In this document: positions 56,134 to 63,930 of the stretch, piece by piece | Layout: every line of letters starts with the position of its first letter | Position numbering within the stretch: position 1 is the stretch's first letter | Assembly: GCF_016405965.1 (NCBI RefSeq) | Contig: NZ_JAEFCD010000014.1 | Span: forward strand, 1 to 64,000 | Length of the DNA stretch: 64,000 nucleotides | DNA from: Alteromonas sp. IB21 | Lineage (GTDB): Bacteria > Pseudomonadota > Gammaproteobacteria > Enterobacterales > Alteromonadaceae | Reading direction: 5' to 3' | Position numbers and translations under genes: made by a program | Notes under the pieces: generated by a model | The model's input: the letters and a program-made list of their open reading frames with translations, nothing else | The model's database searches: none | What the model was told of the DNA's origin: nothing

Positions 56134-56164
56134 AGCCTGTAGCATTTTCCCAAAGCTACAGGCT
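56134..56164 (+). terminator. Hairpin downstream of nadK
   Basis: AGCCTGTAGC (56134-56143), an 11-nt loop, GCTACAGGCT (56155-56164), a perfect 10-bp stem. It is followed by TTGAAAAATAAAG, not a clean T-run, so termination may be partial. Confidence 0.65.
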
Positions 56165-56372
56165 TGAAAAATAAAGATTTTTTAATCTTACGAAAAATAA
56201 TTAAAGAAATCCGTTACTTATAAACTGTTCCACATACGGCATACCTGTTGCAGCTTCCTTACCAAGCTTTCAGCGAAACAAGATTTACACGCTGTCGAAT
56301 TTAGTGTTCTGACATCTACGTAAATTCTTCATAAAGACGTCGCTGCTACTTTAATGAGCAATAGGAGATATC

Positions 56373-56882
56373 ATGAGTAATACCAATATCAAATTTACAG
56401 CCCCAGGAATGGATAACGATGCCGCTGCCAAAACTATCAAGGTATTGGATCAACGATTGGTCGCGCTATTAGATCTACAGCTTACACTTAAACACGTTCA
56501 CTGGAACGTTGTGGGACCGAATTTTATCGGTGTGCACGAAATGTTAGATCCGCAAGTTGATGCGGTCCGTGGCATGACGGATACCATTGCAGAGCGTATT
56601 GCCACGTTAGGTGGTGTACCTAAGGGCACGCCAAAGGCGATTGTAGAAGGCCGCAGCTGGGAAGATTACCAGCTAGGTAAAGGCTTAGTGCTTGACCACC
56701 TTAAGGCTCTGGATGCAGTTTATGACGGCGTAAACGGCGACCACAGGAAAGCGCTAGAAATTTTGGGCGACATCGACCCAGTTTCAGAAGACATGATTAC
56801 AGGCCAGCTGGCAGATTTAGAACAGTTCCAGTGGTTCGTTCGCGCCCACATTGAGTCTGGCAGCGGTGAACTGCAACAGTAA
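56373..56882 (+). CDS. dps: Dps-family DNA-binding ferritin-like protein (169 aa)
   Basis: Dps forms a 12-subunit shell that oxidises and stores iron with peroxide and protects DNA in stationary phase. The ferroxidase signature is intact: KHVHWN (His), then HEMLDPQVDAVRGMTDTIAERIATLGG split across residues 57-85 (Glu and Asp ligands). The N-terminal tail is short and has few lysines, so DNA binding may be weak. AGGAG lies five bases before the ATG. It is a single gene with its own terminator. The 278-nt upstream gap should carry its promoter, but I found no certain OxyR or sigmaS site. Confidence 0.95.
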   Translation: MSNTNIKFTAPGMDNDAAAKTIKVLDQRLVALLDLQLTLKHVHWNVVGPNFIGVHEMLDPQVDAVRGMTDTIAERIATLGGVPKGTPKAIVEGRSWEDYQLGKGLVLDHLKALDAVYDGVNGDHRKALEILGDIDPVSEDMITGQLADLEQFQWFVRAHIESGSGELQQ

Positions 56883-56947
56883 ATTATAACGCTGCGTGCG
56901 CTGCCAATTGTAAAGCGGCACACTACGAATCTAGATAGGTTTATGTA

Positions 56948-56974
56948 AAGGAGGGCTTTTGCTCTCCTTTTCGC
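56948..56974 (+). terminator. Terminator of dps
   Basis: AAAGGAGGGC (56948-56957), loop TTTT, GCTCTCCTTTT (56962-56972). A strong stem with one G-T pair and a T-rich end. Confidence 0.85.
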
Positions 56975-57127
56975 TGTATAAAATCAGTAACTTCATATTT
57001 TAATTTAATTGTTACGCGTAAACAAATCACCAAAAGCCACTCATAAACCATATAAATTCATATACTTACTCCTATCCCCTCTATTTTTTATCAATTTTTA
57101 TACGACGACACTTTACACAGCGAAACA
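56975..57127. other. AT-rich spacer before the recN control region
   Basis: No gene is supported. It leads into the SOS boxes. TTTACA at 57112-57117 with TATATT at 57133-57138 (15-nt spacer) is a possible recN promoter overlapping the first LexA-like box. Confidence 0.4.
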
Positions 57128-57162
57128 CTGTATATATTATCAGTTGCTGTATATATCATCAT
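57128..57162 (+). promoter_or_regulatory. Two tandem LexA-like SOS boxes upstream of recN
   Basis: CTGTATATATTATCAG (57128-57143) matches CTGT-N8-ACAG with one mismatch. CTGTATATATCATCAT (57147-57162) keeps CTGT and the AT-rich centre but is weaker at the right half. They lie 25-60 nt before the ATG. E. coli recN also has more than one LexA box. Confidence 0.75.
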
Positions 57163-57186
57163 GTTCAACTTTTTCCGAGTGTGGTT

Positions 57187-58872
57187 ATGTTAGCGCATCT
57201 TTCTATTTCTAATTTTGCAGTTGTAAAACAGTTATCAGTGCAGCTTGAAAACGGGCTTACTGCTATAACAGGTGAAACCGGTGCTGGTAAGTCTATTGCG
57301 ATAGACGCTTTAAGCCTTTGTTTGGGAGAACGTGCAGACGCAAATGCCGTTCGTAAAGGCAGTGCGAAAGCTGAGATTATTGCTCATTTTTCACTTAGTA
57401 AAAATGAGTTAGCCAAAGCGTTTCTTGATGAGCACGAGCTGACGTCTGATGAAGATGAAAACAGCTGCTTCATCCGCCGCGTTATTTCAAAAGAAGGTCG
57501 CTCAAAAGCATTCATAAATGGTGTGCCAGCTTCATTACAGCAATTGAAGGGGCTTGGGCAATTTTTACTTGCTATTCACGGGCAAAACACCCACCTACAG
57601 CTACTCAAGGAGGACCACCAACGTGATCTTGTCGATGGGTATGCAAAACACAATGATGTTTTAGAAAAGGTAAAAGACGCCTACTCTCAATGGCGAGACA
57701 AGCAGCGCACACTCAAAACACTTCAAGAACAAGCTCAGCAACGAGAAGATCGCCTTCAGCTTCTTACATATCAAGTACAGGAACTCGACGAGTTCGCTAT
57801 TGAGGATGGCGAATTTGAGGAGTTGGAAACGGAGCACAAGCGGTTAAGTAATGGACAAAGTCTGCTAGAACAAGCGCAAACCAGTGTGTATAACTTGTAT
57901 GAAAATGATGAGGGCAACGCGCTTTCTGTAATACAAAGCAGCATTGAGCGCTTGGGTGAGTTAGAAGCGCACGACGCTAGCCTTACGCCAATGATTGCAT
58001 TGTTGAACGATGCCGCTATTCAAGTAGAAGAAGCGGCAAGCGAGTTGCGTAGCTATTGTGACCAATTAGAGATCGATCCCTTGCGCCTTCAGCAGGTTGA
58101 AGCTCGCTATTCGAAGGCGATGGATCTTGCGCGTAAACATTCAGTCATGCCCGAGGCCCTTTATCAGCACCATCAAGAATTGGCTGCAGAGTTCGCATCT
58201 CTGTCGGATCAAGAGACGCTGTTAGGCACATTAGAAAATGAAGTTGCCGAGGCAAGAGCAGCTTATTTAGTTGCAACACAAAGCCTCTCGGAAAGTAGGC
58301 AGCGAGCGGCGCAAAAACTAAGTGAAGATATTGAAACGCAAATTCGTCAGATGAATATGCCTCACGCAAAAGTAGACATTCAAATACAGTATGATGAACT
58401 TAAAAAGCCTGTAAGTACGGGGTTAGATTCAGTGGAATTTAGAGTCTCGACTAACCCGGGTCAAGATGCAGATAAGCTGGAAAAAGTCGTGTCAGGCGGT
58501 GAGCTTTCGCGCATTGGATTAGCTATTCAAGTGATTGCGAGCGACCATCACGCCACCCCAACAATGATTTTTGACGAAGTGGACACAGGCATCAGTGGCC
58601 CTACAGCCTCTATCGTTGGCGGCTTGCTTCGTAAGCTAGGCAGCCAGTCACAAGTAATGTGTGTAACGCATTTACCTCAGGTAGCAGCGCAAGCACACAA
58701 TCAACTATTTGTTACCAAGATCACAGATGGTGAAAGTACAGAAACGCAGATGCTGCCGCTTACCAAGCAAGATAGAATTGATGAACTTGCAAGACTTTTA
58801 GCCGGTGATAAAGTCACGAAATCCGCATTAGCGAATGCAAAAGAGCTGCTTAAAAGCGCTGCATCGAACTAA
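57187..58872 (+). CDS. recN: DNA repair protein RecN (561 aa)
   Basis: RecN is an SMC-like ATPase that helps RecA repair double-strand breaks. Walker A is TGETGAGKS near residue 30, two coiled-coil arms occupy about 150-370 with Gln/Glu-rich sequence, and the C-terminal ABC signature VVSGGELSRIGLA precedes Walker B MIFDEVDTGISG. I use ATG 57187 (MLAHLSISNFAVV), since the in-frame GTG at 57181 adds only two residues. E. coli RecN is 553 residues. It is preceded by SOS boxes and followed by bamE, as in E. coli. Confidence 0.97.
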   Translation: MLAHLSISNFAVVKQLSVQLENGLTAITGETGAGKSIAIDALSLCLGERADANAVRKGSAKAEIIAHFSLSKNELAKAFLDEHELTSDEDENSCFIRRVISKEGRSKAFINGVPASLQQLKGLGQFLLAIHGQNTHLQLLKEDHQRDLVDGYAKHNDVLEKVKDAYSQWRDKQRTLKTLQEQAQQREDRLQLLTYQVQELDEFAIEDGEFEELETEHKRLSNGQSLLEQAQTSVYNLYENDEGNALSVIQSSIERLGELEAHDASLTPMIALLNDAAIQVEEAASELRSYCDQLEIDPLRLQQVEARYSKAMDLARKHSVMPEALYQHHQELAAEFASLSDQETLLGTLENEVAEARAAYLVATQSLSESRQRAAQKLSEDIETQIRQMNMPHAKVDIQIQYDELKKPVSTGLDSVEFRVSTNPGQDADKLEKVVSGGELSRIGLAIQVIASDHHATPTMIFDEVDTGISGPTASIVGGLLRKLGSQSQVMCVTHLPQVAAQAHNQLFVTKITDGESTETQMLPLTKQDRIDELARLLAGDKVTKSALANAKELLKSAASN

Positions 58873-58996
58873 AATGCAGTTGATTGGTCATAGTTGTCAA
58901 TGTAGCATGCCTTCGCGCTTGCAATAAAACAGTCTCGAATTTCGCGATAGCGACGCTCGCTGGCACTAACAAAGGCAATACTGGACAAATTAACGA

Positions 58997-59353
58997 ATGA
59001 AGTTGCAACACCTATTAGTAATTCTCGCCATCACACTAACATCAACCGCTTGCTCGAACTGGATCTATCGAATCGACGTTCCTCAAGGAAACTTCTTAGA
59101 TCAGAGAGACGTTGAAAAGCTTCGGGTTGGCATGACAAAAGAGCAAGTTATCTATGTACTAGGAAATCCGGTCGTCCAAGACTCGTTCAACGATGATACG
59201 TGGTACTATGTATACGATATGAAGCGCGGTATGAAAAAACGCGGAGAGGATTTTCAAAAGCAAATGGTGATAAATTTTGTAGATAACAAAGTCACTGCAG
59301 TTGAGGGTGACTTTGAACTCTCCGAAGATTTCAACACACCACTTGATAACTAA
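58997..59353 (+). CDS. bamE: Outer-membrane assembly lipoprotein BamE (118 aa)
   Basis: BamE stabilises the BAM complex that inserts beta-barrel proteins in the outer membrane. The lipobox is T-S-T-A-C with Cys19, followed by the SmpA/OmlA core: IYRIDVPQGNFLDQRDVEKLRVGMT split here, then QVIYVLGNPVVQDSF and WYYVYDMKRG. Length is normal. It lies 124 nt after recN in the same direction, the classical recN-bamE order, and is followed by a terminator. It would act on barrels such as the exopolysaccharide porin and TonB receptor encoded in this window. Confidence 0.96.
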   Translation: MKLQHLLVILAITLTSTACSNWIYRIDVPQGNFLDQRDVEKLRVGMTKEQVIYVLGNPVVQDSFNDDTWYYVYDMKRGMKKRGEDFQKQMVINFVDNKVTAVEGDFELSEDFNTPLDN

Positions 59354-59361
59354 GTAACTTC

Positions 59362-59391
59362 GAGAAGGTAGCGCTATCCCGCTATCTTCTC
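59362..59391 (+). terminator. Terminator of bamE
   Basis: GAGAAGGTAGCG (59362-59373), loop CTATCC, CGCTATCTTCTC (59380-59391), 12 bp with one G-T pair, then TGTTTCT. It starts 9 nt after the stop. Confidence 0.8.
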
Positions 59392-59461
59392 TGTTTCTAC
59401 TTACCCTAAAGTGACAATTATTTTATAGGGAAGTCAGCAGTTTAAAATAAGTGAGTTTCGC

Positions 59462-60115
59462 ATGGAACATAGTTTTTGGCACAGTAAATGGCAAAAGAAC
59501 GAAATTGGATTTCATGAACCAAAAGGCAATGCGCTTTTGGTAAAGTACGCGTCTTTTCTACTCGGCGACGAAACCTCTGAAGCTTCTTTGAAACGTATAT
59601 TTGTACCATTATGTGGGAAGACGCGTGACATAGGCTGGTTGCTTTCGCAAGGATGTGAAGTAGTAGGTGCTGAGCTTAGCGAAGTAGCGGTTATACAGTT
59701 GTTTGAAGAGCTAGATGCAGAGCCCACAGTTACTACTACTGCAAACGGTAAAATTTATGCTAAAGATGGTTTGACCATATACGTCGGTGATATCTTTAAA
59801 CTAACGCCAACCGACTTAGGTGAGGTAACGGGTGTTTACGATAGAGCGGCATTGGTAGCACTACCTAGCCCGCTTCGCGAGCAATATGCTGCACACTTAG
59901 TTGCAATCACCCAGTGCGCGCCGCAGTTAGTTATTTCTTTTGACTACGATCAAAATGAAGTGGCAGGCCCTCCATTTAGCGTAAATGAAGATACAGTTTC
60001 GTCCCTTTACTCCGATAAATACACTATCAACCGTCTTGAACGCTCTGTGTTAGAAGGTGGATTAAAGGGTAAGGTTGAAGCTGAGAATCTAGTGTTCGCT
60101 CTCCAAATCAAGTAA
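59462..60115 (+). CDS. tpm: Thiopurine S-methyltransferase family protein (217 aa)
   Basis: An S-adenosylmethionine-dependent methyltransferase whose bacterial members act on thiopurines and on selenium and tellurium compounds. Signatures: FWHSKWQKNEIGFHEP at the N-terminus, the AdoMet site VPLCGKTRDIGWLLSQG and VVGAELSEVAV, VYDRAALVALP, and FDYDQNEVAGPPFSV. Length fits bacterial Tpm (about 218). It follows the bamE terminator, so it has its own promoter. The natural substrate is unknown. Confidence 0.93.
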   Translation: MEHSFWHSKWQKNEIGFHEPKGNALLVKYASFLLGDETSEASLKRIFVPLCGKTRDIGWLLSQGCEVVGAELSEVAVIQLFEELDAEPTVTTTANGKIYAKDGLTIYVGDIFKLTPTDLGEVTGVYDRAALVALPSPLREQYAAHLVAITQCAPQLVISFDYDQNEVAGPPFSVNEDTVSSLYSDKYTINRLERSVLEGGLKGKVEAENLVFALQIK

Positions 60116-60229
60116 CGCAAGCAAACTTTACATAGAGCGCCCTGAAGCGAATATTAGTTTTCGTTTCGGGGTCATTCACACTGTAAACAATTTATAGTTA
60201 TGTCGCGATTTGCCTATCAGTGAACAGCG

Positions 60230-61516
60230 CTATAGGCCAATCAGAGCTTCTATCCCGAACAGTATTGCACCAATAAGCCCACCGACAATCGTGCCATTAA
60301 TTCGCACTTTTTGAAGGTCGCGACCAATATTTAGCTCCACCTGCTGCGCCATTTCTCGCTCGTCCCAGCTGTTTATCGTGTCACGAATATGACGTGTGAG
60401 AAACTCAGCCAGCTCTGGCGCCATATATTTAGCGGCTTCTCCAATGTGCTTGTTAAATGCTTTTGCCAACTCGCTGTCTTGCGTTAACGTTGTGCCCAAA
60501 TCTTTCAAAAGGCCCGACACTTTAGTTTCTGCTTTGCCATTTTGCTCTTCAAGCGACCTTAAAAGCCATTGATGGAATTTGGCCCATGATTGCTGAACAT
60601 AGGTATTTAATGCAGGGTCATTGATGATTTTTTCACGATAGCTGTTTATCTTTTTCTCCATTAATGGGCTGTGCTGCAACTCGTATAAAAATTCGTGCAC
60701 CTGCTCATCAAAGGCATGGCGAATCGGATGGTGCTCATCTTCGTATATGTCTTCTAAAATACTCGAAACGGCTTTAACAGCAATTAACGCGCCCTGTTCA
60801 CTCAACCAGCTAGACGGCAACAACTTTTCAATTCGGCTGTATTCGGTTTTTAACCAAACAAATAATGTATCTGCTATATAAATCTGGGTCTCAGGCTCCG
60901 CGAGCAGTTTGGCTAGTTTTCCTAGCACCCTATCAAGGACAACTTGATGCTGCCGCTCTCTCGTCACAGCGCCTAATGACGTGACCATCAGCTGCCTGAG
61001 GTCAAGTTCATTAATACCTTTCTGCGCCGTTTTAGCGATAAACGCTTTCACAGGTTTGTCATCGAGCACGCGCAGAACGCCTGCAAAAGCATCGCATAGA
61101 AAGCGACTTAATCGGGTAGCGTTTCTCTCTTGAGACAACCACCTTCCAGCGCCCTTCGCAGGATCGCTGTCTCGAATCAGTTTTTCTATCGCTTCGGGGT
61201 GAAAGAATTTTTCCTTAACGAACAATGACAAGTTATTAGCAATTACGGACTTGTTGCTAGCCACGATATTGGTATGAGGAATAGGGTACTGGGAGGGAAT
61301 GGGTTTAAATAGAGCCGTCACAGCAAACCAGTCAGCAAGACCACCAATAAGCGCCGCCTCGCTGGCCATCTTAATAAGTCCCAACCACCAGGCATCTTGC
61401 AGTTCTGTATAGAACTTAGGAAATAATATCGTTGCAACAAATACACACGCGGCAAAAATTAAACAGTACATCGCTAGCCGCTTAGCTTTATTCAATTGTG
61501 CATATTTGTCCTGCAT
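60230..61516 (-). CDS. DUF445 membrane protein (428 aa)
   Basis: Two N-terminal hydrophobic segments (about 15-32 and 42-70) with the family motif SEAALIGGLADWFAVTALF, a long soluble helical middle, and one C-terminal segment (about 408-425; GTIVGGLIGAILFGIEALIGL trimmed here). The pattern PIPHTNIVASNKSVIANNLSLFV and the repeated helical units match DUF445/YjiN-like proteins of unknown function, associated with the inner membrane. It stands alone, convergent with tpm. Nothing in the context suggests a specific job. Confidence 0.85.
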   Translation of the reverse strand: MQDKYAQLNKAKRLAMYCLIFAACVFVATILFPKFYTELQDAWWLGLIKMASEAALIGGLADWFAVTALFKPIPSQYPIPHTNIVASNKSVIANNLSLFVKEKFFHPEAIEKLIRDSDPAKGAGRWLSQERNATRLSRFLCDAFAGVLRVLDDKPVKAFIAKTAQKGINELDLRQLMVTSLGAVTRERQHQVVLDRVLGKLAKLLAEPETQIYIADTLFVWLKTEYSRIEKLLPSSWLSEQGALIAVKAVSSILEDIYEDEHHPIRHAFDEQVHEFLYELQHSPLMEKKINSYREKIINDPALNTYVQQSWAKFHQWLLRSLEEQNGKAETKVSGLLKDLGTTLTQDSELAKAFNKHIGEAAKYMAPELAEFLTRHIRDTINSWDEREMAQQVELNIGRDLQKVRINGTIVGGLIGAILFGIEALIGL

Positions 61517-61967
61517 ATACTGCTCCGTTTAAATTAGTCGTTGACCATCGTTGTCGATTAGATGTGTGCCTTCTTCTTTAGCAAAAACTTTCGAGGCCAC
61601 AGAGGAAAATTAATTAAAGCGCTTTGCTCACGCGTTAGCGTTTTACTGTTTCGCTCACACTCTTAAAGATGTCTTCACCATCGCTCATCGTGAAGATGTA
61701 AAAGCCACGAAGTCGTAATCATGAGCAAATATGCAAACAATAGGCCTAATCACAAAAATTGCGCGCTTGAGCATCAAGTCAAAATGAATTCGTTTGTCAC
61801 TTAGTCATCTAGTAGCCCTAATTCAGCTATTGCCAAACCTATTATGAGGACAGCTTCTCAGGTGAAAAGATGAGCAGAGTTTAATAAATAAGTTGTACAC
61901 ATATTCAACGCTTACTTACTCGATCAACGCTATTTTATATTGCGAAAAAATCATCAGTGACAGTGCA
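61517..61967. other. Non-coding gap before the repeat block
   Basis: AT-rich sequence upstream of the DUF445 gene with no supported gene. A small inverted repeat TCTTCAC/GTGAAGA (61672-61678 and 61690-61696) is the only structure I see. It should carry the DUF445 promoter. Confidence 0.4.
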
Positions 61968-62005
61968 TTTCTTGGTGTCATTTCTGGATGTCATTTCTGG
62001 ACACC
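61968..62005. repeat. 13-bp tandem repeat leading into the palindromic repeat block
   Basis: TTTCTTGGTGTCA (61968-61980), TTTCTGGATGTCA (61981-61993) and a third partial copy TTTCTGGACACC (61994-62005) follow each other directly. The third merges into the first arm of the larger element. Confidence 0.75.
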
Positions 62006-62244
62006 CACTTAAATCTTTTAGTGGATTGAAACAAAATCATATTTCTCAAAAGTCTCCCTCTCACTTTAAAGCGGAGTTTTGAGTGTCTGTCCACGTCTGT
62101 ACTTTCGTACATGGATCACGTGCATGTTTTGGACACCCACTTAAACCTTTTTCGGTTGGCTTCAAACTACTTTTCTTAAGTGGCTGTCCCTTACTTTAAA
62201 GTAAAGCTTTGAGTGTCTGTCCACTTCTGTACTTTCGTGCATCG
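61999..62244. repeat. Two palindromic GGACAnnCACTTAA repeats, locus B
   Basis: Units of 116 and 114 bp (61999-62114 and 62131-62244) repeat with a period of about 131 bp. Each begins GGACACCCACTTAAA (61999-62013; 62131-62145) and carries near its other end TTTGAGTGTCTGTCC (62078-62092; 62208-62222), an imperfect inverted copy (12 of 15). Both then continue CACnTCTGTACTTTCGT. The reverse complement of this end, GAAAGTACAG-nnn-TGGACAG-CACTCAA, matches the locus A repeats at 33.7 kb. No coding potential. Confidence 0.85.
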
Positions 62245-62497
62245 AAATCTAAGGTGGTCAAATGCGCTACACGTTAGTAGATGACGCTATTAAACTCATT
62301 TTTACACCACAAAGTTGACTTACGCCACTCTAGAAAAAACGCTATCCTTATGTTTTTATTATATTTTAAATAATGGCACGCAACGTGATGATTAATGTGA
62401 TAAGTAACATTGAATTAAAACTCGATAGTTAAATGACTAACACGATGAAATAATTGTGTTATCTCAAATATATAAAAACCGTTAAGGATATAAGAAT
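62245..62497. promoter_or_regulatory. Upstream region of the VNGN-repeat lipoprotein gene
   Basis: AT-rich and gene-free, running from the repeat block to the lipoprotein start. It should contain the lipoprotein promoter, but I cannot place boxes confidently. AAGGA lies about ten bases before the ATG. Confidence 0.4.
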
Positions 62498-63169
62498 ATG
62501 AAAAAGTCTATTTTCGCCTCAACAGCTCTATTGCTTTCGGCATCTCTGCTTTCAGGCTGCGTTATACACGTGGGGAATGCTAGTGCATTGGATGGCAGTG
62601 ACTTAAGCTCTATTCTAGGCAATATAGACATTGCAGAAGGAAAGCATGCCGGCGATATTTCTTCGGTAAACGGCAATGTTGAGATTAGCGACAATGCGGG
62701 TGCTGACGAAGTCAACATTGTTAATGGCAACCTTGAAATGGGTAGTCATGTGACTGTCCGAAATATTGATATCGTCAATGGAAATGTGAGTGCATCGTCT
62801 CATTTAACTGTGCTTAAAGACGTAGAGACTGTAAATGGGAACGTGACGCTTCCTTCTCAAAGTAGCATTGGTGGCAGTGTTGAAACAGTAAATGGTGATA
62901 TCACTGCAGTTGATTCAAAAATTGAGAAACACATCAAAACGTTAAACGGTGATATTACGCTTTCTGGTAATTCTCACGTACATGGCGATATTATTTACAG
63001 AGAGAATGAAAGCTCATGGGGAAGCAAATCTGACGACAAACCTACGTTGTCTATAAGCGCTTCAGTTACTGTTGAAGGCAATATTATTTTAAAACGCCCT
63101 GTCAATTTAGATATTGAGAGCGAAGCGTTAAAACAAAAAGTCGTTGTAAGCTATGGTAGTGCGCAGTAA
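62498..63169 (+). CDS. Lipoprotein with six VNGN/D beta-helix-like repeats (223 aa)
   Basis: The signal peptide ends at a lipobox (L-S-G-C, Cys21), so it should be lipid-anchored. Residues about 52-165 hold six repeats of 18-19 residues, each marked by VNGN or a close variant (57-60, 75-78, 93-96, 112-115, 131-134 VNGD, 149-152 LNGD), with later weaker rungs (VHGD, VEGN). Regular spacing with alternating hydrophobics is what a right-handed or bactofilin-like beta-solenoid shows. I do not recognise a catalytic site, and the closest resemblance is to polymer-forming (bactofilin-like) repeats, though those are usually not lipoproteins. It reads alone, 39 nt before maa, and may share its transcript. 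Confidence 0.75.
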   Translation: MKKSIFASTALLLSASLLSGCVIHVGNASALDGSDLSSILGNIDIAEGKHAGDISSVNGNVEISDNAGADEVNIVNGNLEMGSHVTVRNIDIVNGNVSASSHLTVLKDVETVNGNVTLPSQSSIGGSVETVNGDITAVDSKIEKHIKTLNGDITLSGNSHVHGDIIYRENESSWGSKSDDKPTLSISASVTVEGNIILKRPVNLDIESEALKQKVVVSYGSAQ

Positions 63170-63208
63170 CGTATCGACATTACTTTATAGTACCGTGTTC
63201 AAAACCTT

Positions 63209-63775
63209 ATGACCGAACAAGAAAAGATGCTCGCTGGCGATTTTTACTACCCGTCAGACAAATCATTAACGGCATTGCGTAAGCAATGCCGTATTCAATT
63301 AGACGAGCTCAATGCGACCTGTCAAAGTGACCATAAAAAGCGTACCAGACTATTAAAAGCGCTTTTCGGTTCGACTGGAAAAAGGCTTTACATTGAGTCT
63401 TCGTTTAAATGCGATTACGGTGAAAACATCTATGTAGGCGAAAATTTCTACGCCAATTTCAATTGCGTTATTTTAGATGCGGCCAAAGTAACCATTGGCG
63501 ATAACTGTATGATCGCACCTCAAGTCGGGCTCTATACCGCTACCCATCCAATTGACCCAGTTCAACGGGCTACAGGAATTGAGTTTGCTAAACCCATAAC
63601 CATTGGTGATAACTGCTGGATTGGTGGAATGGCTGTTATAAACCCTGGCGTGAGCCTAGGGGATAACGTGGTTGTCGCCTCAGGTTCTGTGGTCACTAAA
63701 TCCTTTGGCGACAATGTGGTTATTGGAGGCAACCCAGCCAGAATTCTTAGACGCATTGAAATAGAAAAGAATTAA
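63209..63775 (+). CDS. maa: Maltose O-acetyltransferase-type hexapeptide acetyltransferase (188 aa)
   Basis: Transfers acetyl from acetyl-CoA to sugars. The N-terminal Mac domain (EKMLAGDFYYPSDKSL) and the left-handed beta-helix of hexapeptide repeats (IYVGENFYANFNCV, ITIGDNCWIGGMAVINPGV, GDNVVVASGSVVTK) are nearly collinear with E. coli Maa (183 aa). The catalytic His sits in TATHPIDPV. It lies 39 nt after the VNGN lipoprotein gene, same strand. The natural acceptor is uncertain, as it is in E. coli. Confidence 0.93.
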   Translation: MTEQEKMLAGDFYYPSDKSLTALRKQCRIQLDELNATCQSDHKKRTRLLKALFGSTGKRLYIESSFKCDYGENIYVGENFYANFNCVILDAAKVTIGDNCMIAPQVGLYTATHPIDPVQRATGIEFAKPITIGDNCWIGGMAVINPGVSLGDNVVVASGSVVTKSFGDNVVIGGNPARILRRIEIEKN

Positions 63776-63839
63776 ACGCGCTTAGGGCGTTATTGCGAGC
63801 AGCTCGAAGCTTACCCTCGTTTCCTCAACTCAATGTTTT

Positions 63840-63868
63840 GCCGCCTAAAATTAACATTTTGAGGCGGC
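63840..63868. other. Hairpin between maa and the right-edge gene
   Basis: GCCGCCTAAAAT (63840-63851), loop TAAC, ATTTTGAGGCGGC (63856-63868) with one bulged G. It lies between convergent stops and lacks a T-run on either strand, so it is a weak terminator candidate. Confidence 0.6.
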
Positions 63869-63930
63869 GGCATGCAAAGCTAACCTACTGCTTCGTTAAT
63901 CAACTCAACAGCCATAATGGCGGGATGAGC

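Noticed and set aside
61999-62244. Integron attC sites or CRISPR
   Set aside because: Units have inverted ends but no attC core sites, no integrase and no spacer-repeat pattern.
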